From contig NZ_LT706951.1 of assembly GCF_900155525.1 (NCBI RefSeq), positions 321,845 to 385,844 of the forward strand: a DNA stretch of 64,000 nucleotides, given 5' to 3'. Origin of the DNA: Mailhella massiliensis. GTDB lineage: Bacteria > Desulfobacterota > Desulfovibrionia > Desulfovibrionales > Desulfovibrionaceae. The position numbers and the translations under genes were made by a program. Positions 1 to 8,397 of the stretch are shown piece after piece. The notes under the pieces are model-generated. The model did no database searches, was not told the origin of the DNA, and saw only the letters and a program-made list of their open reading frames with translations. Position 1 is the stretch's first letter. Every line of letters begins with the position of its first letter.

Positions 1-583
1 TCGTTTTATCCGCTGGAGCCGATTGGGTGTCTTTAACAGGATTTTTGCGGAGCTTGTTGAGCAAAACGGCTCCACAACACGCTTGATGATTGATGCCACA
101 CATCTCAAGGCACACAGGACAGCAGCAAGTTTGCTGAAAAAAGGGGCCTTTCCCGATGTATCGGACGCACAAAAGGCGGCCTGAATTCAAAACTCCACGC
201 TGTCTGCAATGCCTTCGGTCAACCGTTGGCCTTCCATCTGTCCGGCGGTCAGGTGAGCGACTACAAAGGCGCTGCTGTCCTGCTTGATACTCTGCCGCAG
301 GCCAGGGAGCTTCTGGCGGATAGAGGCTATGATGCCGACTGGTTTCGTCATGCTTTGTCCCGCAAAGGAATCACGCCGTGCATTCCTGGCAGACACAGCC
401 GGAAAACCCCGGTGGTCTATGACAAGGAGGTTTATAAGCAGCGGCACAAGATAGAAATCATGTTCGACCGACTCAAGGATTGGCGCAGAATAGCCATGCG
501 TTATGACCGTTGTGCACACACGTTCTTTTCGGCCATTTGTCTCGCTGCCATTGTCATCTTTTATATTTAATGAGTCCTGAACC
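1..583 (+). mobile_element. IS5-family insertion sequence, copy A (left part outside the window)
   Basis: The sequence matches the second copy at 14532-15114 base for base apart from scattered substitutions (for example c/t near 261 and a/g near 303). The right inverted end (TAATGAGTCCTGAACC) stops at 582-583 and is followed by TA. The left end and the start of the transposase lie before base 1. Both copies have the same orientation, so they form a 14.5 kb direct repeat that encloses mltB, ilvE, ssb and most of the integrative element. Confidence 0.85.
2..570 (+). CDS. IS5-family transposase, 5'-truncated, two frames joined by -1 frameshift
   Basis: Frame A (2-184) carries the first catalytic Asp in LMIDATHLKAHR. 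Frame B, open through 570, carries the second Asp (DRGYDADW) and the Y-R-E-R motif around YKQRHKIEIMFDR. Frame A stops at 184. A run of six A followed by GGGG at about 137-142 is the likely -1 slippage site, after which frame B reads IGRTKGGLNSKLHAV, the expected IS5 junction. Compared with copy B it has Asp instead of Gly after EIMF. The truncation is by the window edge. Activity cannot be judged here. Confidence 0.75.
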
Positions 584-600
584 TAGAGAAGTTCAAGCCG

Positions 601-668
601 GCGCCCTTAAGGCGCGAGTAAGTAACAAGCCCTTACAGGGCTGGTCAAGCCACCCGTTTTACGGGTGG
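601..668 (+). repeat. Three tandem hairpins, IS200/IS605 right-end-like remnant
   Basis: Three short perfect palindromes follow each other: GCGCC/GGCGC (601-615), AGCCCT-TAC-AGGGCT (628-642) and CCACCCGT-TTT-ACGGGTGG (650-668), then TCCTGACTT. The arrangement resembles right ends of IS200/IS605-type elements, which often overlap the guide-RNA scaffold of TnpB. No tnpA or tnpB is nearby, so this would be an orphan end. It may equally serve as a transcription terminator between the IS and the transglycosylase gene. Confidence 0.4.
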
Positions 669-685
669 TCCTGACTTCCGCTCCG

Positions 686-1684
686 CTACGGGAGCTGACG
701 TATGGTTTTTGCCAGCGCGAGAATGGTATGGGCGTAGATGTCCATGGCGTTGTAGGTTCGCAGCACTCTGGTCTGCCGCTGCACGCTCAGGCCGCTTTTC
801 CACCCGTTCCGGCGCAGATAGTTGCTCAGGCTGGATACGGCATCGTCCACCTGGAAGAGGTCGATGATGCCGTCGCCGTTGCCGTCCACACCGTAGCGGG
901 AGATATTGGAAGGCATGAACTGGCACAGACCTATGGCCCCGTACACGGAACCTTTTACCTTCAGAGGGTCGATGCGGTTGGCATGGCAGTAGGCAAGCAG
1001 GGCCTTCAATTCCTTATAGGCCCAGTCGGCCTTGAGTTCCATTTTTCCGCGTATCCAGGGCAGATGCTGATCCGCTCCCGCGAGTTTTGCCGTATATTCG
1101 GGAATGGCCTCCGGGGATCTTGTCACCGCCATGCTGGCGAGCATGTAAAAGGCGTTGTGCTTGCCGAGATAGCCGCCGAGTCTTGTTTCCACAAAAAGCA
1201 GGGCCGCCGCCACTTCCGAGGGGACGCCGTAGTTGAGTTCCGCTCTGGCAAAGGCCACGGCGTGCTTGTTCATGAATTCCCGGCAGAGTTTCGCGTTTTT
1301 TGTGGTGACGACCCCCTTGAACCACGGGCCGGGAATACCGAGTTTGGTTTCAAAGCTCTTGGGAGGCCGGGCCTTGGGCCTGGGAATGAAGGCGTTCGTA
1401 TAAAGTTCCTTCACCTTGATGCCCATGGGAACGGGAGAAGGCGGCATGTCGAGCCGGGCGAACACGTCGCGGGTGAAGTTTTTATCCAGCCCGTCTTTCT
1501 GAAGTTTCACGGAAAGCTGCCGCCAGGTTTTTTGCCACGAGGATGCGGAGGAAAACGTGTCTCCTTCGAGAGAGCTTTCCATCCGGCCGGGGTCCTGCGG
1601 CGTCGGGACAGCGGTATGAGTACAGGCGGAAAGCGGCAGTATGAGAAGGCCCAGAACAATGCTGTGCAAGGGGAGAAAGCGCAT
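686..1684 (-). CDS. Lytic murein transglycosylase, MltB family lipoprotein
   Basis: The 332-residue protein has a lipoprotein signal with lipobox LSAC (Cys21), so the mature protein is probably attached to a membrane in the periplasm. The catalytic glutamate is E166 in ALLFVETRLGG. The GAIGLCQFMPSN and VDGNGDGIIDLF blocks are typical of the MltB/SLT-like fold. The enzyme cleaves peptidoglycan glycan strands to 1,6-anhydro products. The start is the ATG at 1684, and a TTGACA/TTTAAT promoter lies 48-76 bases upstream. The gene is transcribed alone. Its 3' end abuts the hairpin array at 601-668. Confidence 0.88.
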   Translation of the reverse strand: MRFLPLHSIVLGLLILPLSACTHTAVPTPQDPGRMESSLEGDTFSSASSWQKTWRQLSVKLQKDGLDKNFTRDVFARLDMPPSPVPMGIKVKELYTNAFIPRPKARPPKSFETKLGIPGPWFKGVVTTKNAKLCREFMNKHAVAFARAELNYGVPSEVAAALLFVETRLGGYLGKHNAFYMLASMAVTRSPEAIPEYTAKLAGADQHLPWIRGKMELKADWAYKELKALLAYCHANRIDPLKVKGSVYGAIGLCQFMPSNISRYGVDGNGDGIIDLFQVDDAVSSLSNYLRRNGWKSGLSVQRQTRVLRTYNAMDIYAHTILALAKTIRQLP

Positions 1685-1731
1685 GGGATATCCTTTGTAT
1701 GGTCGTATCGCCGGAGCTTTTTGGCGGATGT

Positions 1732-1760
1732 ATTAAAGTCGCCTGCCCGGGTACTGTCAA
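1732..1760 (-). promoter_or_regulatory. Sigma-70-type promoter of the MltB-type gene
   Basis: On the minus strand TTGACA (1760-1755) is separated by 17 bases from TTTAAT (1737-1732), upstream of the start at 1684. Confidence 0.6.
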
Positions 1761-2161
1761 GAGAGAGGCGAAGGGCGCTCCCTCCCTGCCGATGCCATGC
1801 GGCACGGGATTTGCTGTTCCCGGAACTTGTGGGAAGAACCGTCCCTGATGCGCTGTGCGTCTCGGAAACCATGTCGGAAAACAGGCCCTTGGCTCTTTGC
1901 CTTGCCCGGGCTTTTCCGCGGCGGAACGGAAACGGGCTTCGTCGCGGTGCAGAGGCACATGCTTCCGCCTCCGGCAATGTGAGGATGGGGGGATAGCCAT
2001 GGCGGAAGCCGGTCCGCCGGGCCTCGGATTGCCGTATGCCGGCAGCCCGGAAAAACGTCCCTCGTGCCCGCCTCAGGCTTTCGCTTTTCGGAAAAAAATA
2101 CCTCTGTGCGTACAGGAAGAGAGTTCCGCCGGGGCCTCGGCGTCTTGTCGTTGCCGGTGAT
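1761..2161. other. Intergenic stretch without a recognisable gene
   Basis: Open frames here are on both strands, overlap each other and have proline/arginine-rich composition typical of GC-rich non-coding or antisense frames. None has a convincing ribosome binding site or family resemblance. The only signals are the divergent promoters at its two edges. Confidence 0.5.
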
Positions 2162-2190
2162 TTGCGTTATAAAAAAATACCTTCTATACA
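2162..2190 (+). promoter_or_regulatory. Candidate sigma-70 promoter for the exported protein at 2339
   Basis: TTGCGT (2162-2167), a 17-base A/T-rich spacer and TATACA (2185-2190). It lies about 150 bases upstream of the ATG at 2339. Confidence 0.5.
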
Positions 2191-2338
2191 CATTTCCTCA
2201 GGGCTTTCCCCCGGGGGAGTCTTGTCGGCAGGGCCTGCCTGCTTCCGCTTCACGGGGCTAAAGGAGGCTCCGCCGGAAAGAACGTCGGCCGTCGCCCGGC
2301 CGGACAGGGAAAACGCTTTTTCCGGTAACGGATGTTTT

Positions 2339-2932
2339 ATGAGAATACGCTTCGCCTTCTGTCTTGCTCTTGCCTGCCTTCTTTTACCCGCCGTTCCTTC
2401 CGGCGCAACGCCTGTTCCCTCCGTGACGGGGAGAGCGGAACAATACTCCCCTGCGGGTGCGGACTGGGAAAAAAGTTATGTGGACGCCGCACGCATCACC
2501 ATAGAGAAGGGCGTGATGAGCGTGATGAACGGCATCTCCTCGCCGGAACAGCTGCGTGATTCCGTGGACTATTTCTGCCGCACCTGGGACAACTGGGCGG
2601 ATTCGCAACTGTTCATACTGCAGGACGACAGGGATATCGACGTGTACGGCAATCTGTATTCCCTGCAGGTGATGTGCCGCACACTCCATCTTGCCGCGAC
2701 CGACTGGCATGAGCTGGAAAACAGCGCCCGTTCCGCCGCTACGCTGGAGAAGGCGCTCGAGCTTGAGAACCGGAGCCGTCTTCTGGCCGAACCCGTGGCG
2801 GAGATCATCACCCGCCAGAGCTACAGCGCCTATCTGCCGCGCCGCGTGGAGATCATGAAGGAACAGCTCCCGTATGTGGATGAGTATTATGAGCGCAATT
2901 CCTTCCGTTCCGTCATGGAGGCCAGGCGCTGA
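2339..2932 (+). CDS. Exported protein of unknown function
   Basis: The 197-residue product begins with a Sec-type signal peptide (MRIRFAFCLALACLLLPA, then an AxA-like region near SGAT). The mature part is acidic and mostly helical, with two cysteines (in YFCRTW and QVMCRTL) that could form a disulfide. I do not recognise the family. The ATG at 2339 was chosen because it starts the signal peptide. The open frame extends upstream to 2036 but has no signal-like sequence there. No neighbour suggests a role. Confidence 0.7.
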   Translation: MRIRFAFCLALACLLLPAVPSGATPVPSVTGRAEQYSPAGADWEKSYVDAARITIEKGVMSVMNGISSPEQLRDSVDYFCRTWDNWADSQLFILQDDRDIDVYGNLYSLQVMCRTLHLAATDWHELENSARSAATLEKALELENRSRLLAEPVAEIITRQSYSAYLPRRVEIMKEQLPYVDEYYERNSFRSVMEARR

Positions 2933-3140
2933 GCTTTCGGCAGGGCAGAGGGATGCCGGAGCGCACCGGCGCAGCGCGGCCTGCGCAGGAAAACCGCACG
3001 AGCCGTTTTCTTCGCAAGGGGCGGCGTGGCGTGCTTTGTGGAAAACGGCAGAAAATAGTTGTGAAGTCCGGGGAGAAAAACGTTCATGCTGAGGGCGCTC
3101 CCGGATCTGATATTCAGGGATGAAACGCGCGGAGGTCGGT

Positions 3141-3566
3141 ATGAGCGTGTGCAAGGGGCTGCATCATGTGGCCATGGCCATTCAGGACAGGGAGACGTAC
3201 GAACGTACGGTGGCTTTTTACAGAGACGTCATAGGGCTTCCGCTCCTGAGAACCTGGCGTCGTGGTGAAAGGCATATCACCATGCTGGATTTCGGCAACA
3301 GCATTCTTGAAATCGTGTTCGGTGCCGAAGGCGCGGGAACGGGCGTTTTTGCCCATATCGCGCTGAAGGTGGACCGCCCGGAAGACGTGGATGCCATGCT
3401 GGAGCGCGCTCTGGCCTGCGGCTGCACGCCTTCCCGTCCGGCGGAAAGCGCTCTGGCGGAGGAGGAGACCTGCGGCGGTGGCAGGCAGGCGGGGACGTTT
3501 CATCTCCGCAATGCCTTCTGCATCGGCTTTGCAGGCGAGAGCCTGGAATTTTTCTGCGAGTATTGA
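3141..3566 (+). CDS. VOC (glyoxalase/bleomycin-resistance/dioxygenase) family protein
   Basis: The 141-residue protein has two beta-alpha-beta-beta-beta halves. It starts with LHHVAMAIQD and contains FYRDVIGLPLL, typical of VOC N-terminal modules; the second half begins at AHIALKVDRPEDVDAML. H in LHHVA and E in ILEIVFG are plausible metal ligands. The substrate cannot be told from sequence. The ATG at 3141 follows GGAGG by five bases; an in-frame ATG at 3120 has no such site. The short distance from the preceding gene does not show an operon. Confidence 0.75.
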   Translation: MSVCKGLHHVAMAIQDRETYERTVAFYRDVIGLPLLRTWRRGERHITMLDFGNSILEIVFGAEGAGTGVFAHIALKVDRPEDVDAMLERALACGCTPSRPAESALAEEETCGGGRQAGTFHLRNAFCIGFAGESLEFFCEY

Positions 3567-3783
3567 TGGTTTCTGCTTGGTTCCGGCGGGAGACTGCGTG
3601 TTCCCGCACGGGGGAAGAGAGCGTCGGAAGACTGCCCGGTACGGAACAAAACGCAGGCCTTGAGACGGCGCAAGAACGGTATGCCCGGAATCGGAAAAGA
3701 CGTTTCCGGGCCGGGGCTGTCCGCTGTTCTGTCCGGGACGGAGGATGAAGGCGTACGGCATTGCCGCATCGGACGAAATGGAG

Positions 3784-3817
3784 AAAAAAGGCCTCCCGCT
3801 TTTGCGGGAGGCCTTTT
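3784..3817 (-). terminator. Rho-independent terminator of ilvE, bidirectional
   Basis: A perfect 12-bp stem GGCCTCCCGC-TTTT-GCGGGAGGCC is flanked by A6 on the left and TTTT on the right. It can therefore end the minus-strand ilvE transcript and also transcripts entering on the plus strand. 3567-3783 holds no recognisable gene. Confidence 0.8.
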
Positions 3818-3870
3818 CGTCTTATCGGCTTCGTCCGTCAGACATTGTCATATGCCGGGCGGCAGGCGTG

Positions 3871-4896
3871 TCAGGCAATGCGCTTGATCCAGCCCTCGGG
3901 AGCTTCGATGCGGCCCATCTGGATGCCGGTGAGCGTGTCGTAGAGCTTGCTGAGCACGGGACCCATTTCGTCCATGCCGGAAGGCACGAGGATTTCCCTG
4001 TCGTGATCCACAATCTTGCCCACGGGAGAAATGACGGCGGCGGTACCGCACAGGCCCACTTCCGCGAAGGAAGGTACTTCGGCAAGAGGCACTTCGCGTT
4101 CTTCCACTTCCATGCCCAGGTAGTGCTGAGCCACATAGAGGAGGGAACGGCGGGTGATGGAAGGCAGGATGCTGTCGCTCTTGGGCGTGACGAGCTTGCC
4201 GTCCTTCGTAATGAAAATGAAGTTTGCGCCGCCGGTTTCTTCCACCTTGGTGCGGGTGGCCGGGTCAAGATACATGTTTTCGGCGTAGCCCTGACGGTGG
4301 GCGTCCATGATGGCGTGCAGGCTCATGGCATAGTTGAGGCCGGCCTTGATGTGGCCGGTGCCGTGAGGCGCCGCACGGTCGAAATCGCTCACGCGGATGA
4401 CGATGGGCTTGGCGCCGCCCTTGAAGTAGGGACCCACGGGAGTGACGAGAATGCGGAACTGATATTCCTCGGCAGGCTTGACGCCGATGACGGCGGAGCT
4501 GGCGAACATGTAGGGGCGGATGTACAGCGTCGCGCCGGAACCGTAGGGAGGCACCCAGGCGAGGTTGGCCTTCACGGTTTCCACCACGGCTTCCACAAAG
4601 CGCTCGGTGGGGTACACCGGCATTTCCAGACGGCGGCAGGAATCTTCCATGCGCTGGCCGTTGAGGTCGGGCCGGAAGCAGACCACATGGCCGTCTTCGG
4701 TGGTATAGGCCTTCAGGCCTTCAAAGCAGGACTGGGAATACTGGAGCACGCCGGCGCACTCGGTCATGACCACCTTGTCGTCATCGGTAAGCTGACCTTC
4801 GTCCCAGGCTCCGCCCTTGTAGTTGGACACGAAGCGTTTGTCGGTCTTCATGTAGCTAAAGCTCAGATTGGCCCAATCCAGATTCTTCTTTTCCAT
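3871..4896 (-). CDS. ilvE: Branched-chain amino acid aminotransferase (type II)
   Basis: The 341-residue protein is a fold-type IV PLP aminotransferase that interconverts leucine, isoleucine and valine with their 2-oxo acids. The PLP lysine is K184 in GHIKAGLNYAMS. YSQSCFEGLKAY, LYIRPYMFAS and VEETGGANFIFI are the expected BCAT blocks, and the length fits the bacterial/eukaryotic type II group rather than the 310-residue E. coli type. The ATG at 4896 is preceded by GGAG nine bases upstream; a second ATG at 4905 touches that site and is unlikely. The gene stands alone, with a terminator at 3784-3817. Confidence 0.93.
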   Translation of the reverse strand: MEKKNLDWANLSFSYMKTDKRFVSNYKGGAWDEGQLTDDDKVVMTECAGVLQYSQSCFEGLKAYTTEDGHVVCFRPDLNGQRMEDSCRRLEMPVYPTERFVEAVVETVKANLAWVPPYGSGATLYIRPYMFASSAVIGVKPAEEYQFRILVTPVGPYFKGGAKPIVIRVSDFDRAAPHGTGHIKAGLNYAMSLHAIMDAHRQGYAENMYLDPATRTKVEETGGANFIFITKDGKLVTPKSDSILPSITRRSLLYVAQHYLGMEVEEREVPLAEVPSFAEVGLCGTAAVISPVGKIVDHDREILVPSGMDEMGPVLSKLYDTLTGIQMGRIEAPEGWIKRIA

Positions 4897-5240
4897 GGTA
4901 CACATCTCCTGACAGCGTACACGAGATTGCGTGTATAGGGACCGGCCCTGTGGCCGGGAGCCTTCGTTTCCGCAGGGAGTCCCCCGCGGCAAGATACACT
5001 TTCGGCAAACTCTGGCATTGTACGGCGTGCTCGTCAAGTCCCGGCATGGGGGAATTTGTGTATCCGGCAAGTTTTCCCGCCGTTTTCGGCAGGAAAAAGA
5101 GTGACAATAATGTAAAACAGAAAACGGCCGGAGTTTTCCTTCCTTGTCCGGGCGGGAGCTTTTTTGACAGAAAAGAGCAGGCGGAGGCAAAACTCGTCGG
5201 GTCCTTTCCGCCGCTCTAGGAGCGTCCCGGCAGGTTTTTC
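4897..5240. other. Divergent intergenic region between ilvE and ssb
   Basis: No gene seen. It contains several GC-rich short inverted repeats (for example around 4945-4962, GGCCCTGTGGCC). I could not identify a convincing ilvE promoter or a known riboswitch. Confidence 0.4.
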
Positions 5241-5269
5241 TTGTGTTCCATGGGTATTCGGTCTATGTT
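5241..5269 (+). promoter_or_regulatory. Candidate promoter of ssb
   Basis: TTGTGT (5241-5246), 17-base spacer, TATGTT (5264-5269). A small hairpin GAGGCG-TTG-CGCCTC at 5282-5296 lies in the resulting leader, upstream of the ribosome binding site at about 5318. Confidence 0.5.
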
Positions 5270-5333
5270 GAACCCGTAAGAGAGGCGTTGCGCCTCCCCC
5301 GTTCACCTTTTGAAGCGAGAAGGATTCGTTTCC

Positions 5334-5834
5334 ATGCTGAATAAAGTCATGATCATCGGCCACCTTGGGGCCGACCCCGAACTGCGCTATACCCAGAGCG
5401 GTTCCCCGGTGACCACCCTCCGCGTCGCCACGGATGAATCATATACCGATAAGGACGGCAACCGTGTGGAACGCACGGAGTGGCACCGTATCGTGGTATT
5501 CCAGCGTGCGGCGGAAAACTGCAATCAGTACCTGCGCAAGGGCAGCCTCGTGTATGTGGAAGGCAAGCTTTCCACCCGCAAGTGGCAGGATCAGAACGGG
5601 CAGGACCGCTACACCACGGAAATCCGTGCCGACCGTGTGCAGTTCCTCGACCGTCGCAATGCCTCCGGCCCCGTCGACGGCGACGGCTATGCTCCCCGTC
5701 CGGCCGCGCCCCGTCAGTCGCAGCCTTCCCGTCCCGCTCCGCAGCGTCGTCAGGCTCCGCAGCAGGACAGCTACGAAGATCTGGGACCCGCCTTCCCTTC
5801 GGAAGCGAGCACCATGGACGATATTCCCTTCTAA
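5334..5834 (+). CDS. ssb: Single-stranded DNA-binding protein
   Basis: The 166-residue protein has an N-terminal OB fold ([18 protein letters not shown] through ADRVQFLD, residues 1-110), a disordered proline/glutamine/arginine-rich linker and the acidic C-terminal tip MDDIPF that recruits replication and repair partners. The start is the ATG at 5334, which begins the canonical SSB N-terminus and follows AGAAGG; an upstream in-frame ATG at 5310 adds residues not found in the family. It is monocistronic, with a terminator at 5885-5917. Confidence 0.96.
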   Translation: MLNKVMIIGHLGADPELRYTQSGSPVTTLRVATDESYTDKDGNRVERTEWHRIVVFQRAAENCNQYLRKGSLVYVEGKLSTRKWQDQNGQDRYTTEIRADRVQFLDRRNASGPVDGDGYAPRPAAPRQSQPSRPAPQRRQAPQQDSYEDLGPAFPSEASTMDDIPF

Positions 5835-5884
5835 GAAGGAAGGATTCTCCGCCGGGTCTTCTGTGCCGGCGGAACGATGCTGAA

Positions 5885-5917
5885 ACGGTATGGCTTTCGG
5901 GCCGTACCGTTTTTTTT
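5885..5917 (+). terminator. Rho-independent terminator of ssb
   Basis: Stem ACGGTA-T-GGC / GCC-G-TACCGT around TTTCGG, followed by seven T. Confidence 0.85.
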
Positions 5918-6372
5918 ATGGCGTTTTTCGGCGGAAAATGGTCGGGGAGGGATGCGGCAGAAAAAACGCCGCCGGAAGTCGGGCGAATCCCCGGTCTTCC
6001 CGGGCGGGAACGATGAGGGAAACGTGCCGGATATCCGCACGGCGCGTCCGTTTCTTCAGCCCGAAGGCCGCCCGCTTTTCGTCTTCATGCGATATTTCCG
6101 GGAGAAGCGATTTCAGAATACAGGTGCAGGACCGCGGACGTATTCTTTTCTGCGGGGCAGGTTCTCCATGCCGGGACTGCTCCGGCGGTCTGCCCGGAAG
6201 GGGCGGGGAAAACTTGCGTTTTTTTGCGGGGGCGTTGCAGGACAGGGCTGCTGCGGCATGGTCGGCTGCGGGCGGGATTTCTCTGCCGCCCCGCCGAGGC
6301 GTCAAAGGAAGCGTTTTTCCGCTCAGACAGTTGCGGAAGGCGGAATATTTCAGAGTGTGGGTTATATCGACA
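5918..6372. other. Non-coding stretch between ssb and the integrated element
   Basis: Several overlapping open frames exist on both strands, but all have frameshadow-like composition and none has a ribosome binding site or recognisable domain. I see no gene here. Confidence 0.45.
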
Positions 6373-6417
6373 GAAAAAGGAAGGCCTCATGGAAAGTCAT
6401 GCTTTCCATGAGGCCTT
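6373..6417 (-). terminator. Original terminator of tRNA-Glu, now displaced by the insertion
   Basis: A perfect 16-bp stem (6381-6396 with 6402-6417, loop TCATG) is followed on the minus strand by CCTTTTT. Reading on the minus strand it comes 12 bases after the left attachment repeat, which is a copy of the tRNA-Glu 3' end. Before integration it would therefore have ended the tRNA-Glu transcript. The tRNA now sits 9.5 kb away with a different terminator at 15832-15872. Confidence 0.75.
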
Positions 6418-6428
6418 TGCTTCATCTC

Positions 6429-6445
6429 TGGTGTCACCAACGGGA
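6429..6445. repeat. Left attachment site (attL core)
   Basis: TGGTGTCACCAACGGGA is repeated exactly at 15890-15906, where it forms the 3' end of tRNA-Glu (CCA, acceptor strand and part of the T arm). The direct repeat marks the crossover region of a tRNA-targeting tyrosine integrase. Confidence 0.85.
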
Positions 6446-6682
6446 GTCAAATTAGATATGTAATCTATTGATTTTATTGATAGTAGATTGCGGCGCTCTT
6501 AATTTGTACCCTTCAGGGTACCCTTACATCGTCGGATGCCCTACTTGTGACCTATGGGCAAAGTAAGGAAGGATAGCAGGGCGATTGCCTCCTTCAATAC
6601 GGGAGTCGGATAGGATTCGAACCACTGCACACCACATAGAGGCATGTTTATTCCTTGGCCGGTGTTCCCCCTACATGGCATG
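6446..6682. other. Left end of the element: arm-type motif and tRNA-like scrap
   Basis: No gene. GTACCCTTCAGGGTACCCTT (6507-6526) holds two inverted copies of AAGGGTAC; the same word recurs at the right end (15738-15743, 15767-15777, 15794-15800), as expected for integrase arm-binding sites. At 6611-6640 the minus strand reads GTGGTTCGAATCCTATCC, a T-arm-like scrap of a tRNA that does not fold into a full tRNA. Confidence 0.4.
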
Positions 6683-6715
6683 AAAAAAGCCTCTGACAAA
6701 AATCAGAGGCTTTTT
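6683..6715 (-). terminator. Bidirectional terminator closing the element's main operon
   Basis: AAAAAGCCTCTGA / TCAGAGGCTTTTT with a CAAAAA loop. It lies just after the stop of the last minus-strand gene at 6724. Confidence 0.85.
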
Positions 6716-6723
6716 CTTTGGGC

Positions 6724-7452
6724 TTATCGTGCCAGTTGGGCGTTACGCTGTGCCGTGCGTTCGTCCAGCTGCTGTTTCTTGGCGGCGTAGTCCGCACCCA
6801 GACGACAAGCCACGGCGACGGCGACAGGGTAAGTCTTGTAGTTGGATTCAAGAGAGGTGACAAGCTTCTGCATAGCCCTATGGCTTTCCACAAGGGCGGG
6901 ATTCACTTTTTCCGCCCTTGCATCGGTCACGCGGCGCACCACGTCGGGCGGGAGATTTCCAAAGGCTATGGGAGTGCTTTCCAAAGCGGCCTGTATTTCA
7001 TCGGAGCCATTCATATAAAACGCCACCATCGCAGCCTGAGACAAGCCCCGGGCGTATTCCCTTATTTCCCGTGCTCTAAGCTCATTGATAAAAGCCTGTT
7101 CCCCTCTGGCGGGCAGTTTGATAGATCGCAGATTTTCAATAGCGGCGGCCTGTCGGCTGACAATCTCGCCGGACTCTTTCAGCATGTAAGGGGGAACGAC
7201 TTCATCAATTTTTTTCTGAGCGGTGTACTTGTCATAAATCGCTTGCCACTGCGCCCCTTTGCCTATGTCGGTCAATCCGGGGTCGCGGGCCACCTTGTCG
7301 GCTTCTTCCGTTACCGCGTCCACAAGCGCCTGAAAGCAAAGGCCGCTTCTTTGAAGAACACTATCAGCAGAAAGCGCCCCTACCATGATGTCAGCAAGCT
7401 TGTCACTGTCGATGGCTTCAACAAAGCCGTTTTTCGTGGTTCTGGTTTCCAT
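6724..7452 (-). CDS. Element-encoded protein of unknown function
   Basis: The 242-residue soluble protein has no signal peptide or membrane segment. It is rich in charged helices, with a possible coiled-coil region near the C-terminus (AAKKQQLDERTAQRNAQLAR). I do not recognise the family. It is the last gene of the element's minus-strand operon, 24 bases after the DUF5681-like gene, and ends at a strong terminator. The ATG at 7452 is the first in frame. Confidence 0.65.
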   Translation of the reverse strand: METRTTKNGFVEAIDSDKLADIMVGALSADSVLQRSGLCFQALVDAVTEEADKVARDPGLTDIGKGAQWQAIYDKYTAQKKIDEVVPPYMLKESGEIVSRQAAAIENLRSIKLPARGEQAFINELRAREIREYARGLSQAAMVAFYMNGSDEIQAALESTPIAFGNLPPDVVRRVTDARAEKVNPALVESHRAMQKLVTSLESNYKTYPVAVAVACRLGADYAAKKQQLDERTAQRNAQLAR

Positions 7453-7476
7453 GATGTAACACCTATTCTTTGTGGT

Positions 7477-7974
7477 TTATGCCTCACCTTTGGCAGTGAA
7501 GGAAAATTGATAGTTCGGATCATTGGCCGCCTGAGTCCATTCTTCGTCACTCAGCACATCAGGAGTCAGCAGCACGCCTATTGACTGATTGACCTTTTCC
7601 GCCGCTTCCGTATCCCTCTTGACTTTCAACAGCTCTACAAGGTTCCTTCCGTCTTCCGGGGCCATATTCCCGGCAAGGACGCTGTCCACTACGGCGGCGG
7701 GAGTAGCTTCGGGCAATCGGATAGGTTCCGCTGGCGCTATGGGCTTCACCTTTGGGCATCCCAACTGACACAGCAGGGAGATAGCCTTGAAGTCCCCTTG
7801 TTCGGCCAGGGCAATAAGACGGGGAAGGGCTACAGTTTCCGCCGCGTCCCGCATCTTCTTCAAGAGCGTGTTGACACTGCCCGGCTTGCGACCGTTGGGA
7901 TTACCCGAACACCCCTTTTTGAAGTGACCACGGGGGCCACGTTCAACTTGTAACGACTGCTCTTTACTCGCCAT
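7477..7974 (-). CDS. DUF5681-like protein
   Basis: The 165-residue protein starts with a basic block GHFKKGCSGNPNGRKPGS (residues about 14-31), the signature of the phage-associated DUF5681 family, whose members often sit near packaging or terminase genes. The rest is helical and acidic. The ATG at 7974 overlaps the stop of the upstream gene by 11 bases and has GGGAGG upstream. An in-frame start at 8046 would lie inside the upstream gene and lacks a site. Function is unknown; the basic motif suggests nucleic-acid contact, which is inference. Confidence 0.65.
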   Translation of the reverse strand: MASKEQSLQVERGPRGHFKKGCSGNPNGRKPGSVNTLLKKMRDAAETVALPRLIALAEQGDFKAISLLCQLGCPKVKPIAPAEPIRLPEATPAAVVDSVLAGNMAPEDGRNLVELLKVKRDTEAAEKVNQSIGVLLTPDVLSDEEWTQAANDPNYQFSFTAKGEA

Positions 7975-8188
7975 TGCGGGCTTTCCTCCCGTCAACGATC
8001 TGCACATTGATACGTTCGGGGGTTTGTTCTCCGGCCTCTTCGTCAATCATGGTTTTGAGCAGCTCCAACGCTTTTACGGCGGGCCCGAACTGTTCCCGGA
8101 TAAGTGCGAATTCTGCGGCAGTCATAAGGCGCTGTCTGATATATGCCCGGTTCACTCTGACAGGGGGAAGGCGATCAGTTAGTTTCAT
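7964..8188 (-). CDS. Small element protein of unknown function
   Basis: A 74-residue helical protein (MKLTDRLPPVRVNRAYIRQR...). AAGGA lies just upstream of the ATG at 8188. It overlaps the DUF5681-like gene by 11 bases, so the two are probably translationally coupled. No domain recognised. Confidence 0.6.
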   Translation of the reverse strand: MKLTDRLPPVRVNRAYIRQRLMTAAEFALIREQFGPAVKALELLKTMIDEEAGEQTPERINVQIVDGRKARNGE

Positions 8189-8193
8189 TGTCC

Positions 8194-8391
8194 TTACTTC
8201 TCCCAGTCATGCTTATAAGCGGGCTGACTGTATGGATTGGCCGGGTTGTTGTTCTTGACCTGTTCCCCGTATTCGCGCAGTCTCTCCACCTTGGCGAAGT
8301 CATCAGCCTGCATCTTGCGCTTATATTCTTCGCTGTTGTGGTACTCGCCCTTGCTGTTGTTCTGCCATGAGTAGTCAGTATTCTTCTGCAT
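8194..8391 (-). CDS. Small element protein of unknown function
   Basis: A 65-residue, very hydrophilic protein rich in Asn, Lys, Glu and Tyr (begins MQKNTDYSWQNNSKGEYHNS). The ATG has an excellent AGGAGG five bases upstream, which argues that it is real. That ribosome binding site is itself the last unit of the 11-bp repeat array at 8398-8458. No family recognised. Confidence 0.6.
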   Translation of the reverse strand: MQKNTDYSWQNNSKGEYHNSEEYKRKMQADDFAKVERLREYGEQVKNNNPANPYSQPAYKHDWEK

Positions 8392-8397
8392 AACTCC

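Noticed and set aside
665..1996. 443-codon plus-strand frame opposite the transglycosylase gene
   Set aside because: It is the antisense shadow of a clear MltB-type gene; it has no family resemblance and no ribosome binding site.
3745..4938. 397-codon plus-strand frame across ilvE
   Set aside because: Antisense of ilvE; Gly/His/Val-rich composition of a shadow frame.
5877..6455. 192-codon frame between ssb and the element
   Set aside because: It starts inside the ssb terminator, crosses another terminator and the attachment site, and has no recognisable domain.
6446..6660. Possible extra tRNA suggested by a T-arm-like GGTTCGAATCC on the minus strand
   Set aside because: T stem has mismatches and no acceptor, D or anticodon arm can be formed around it.
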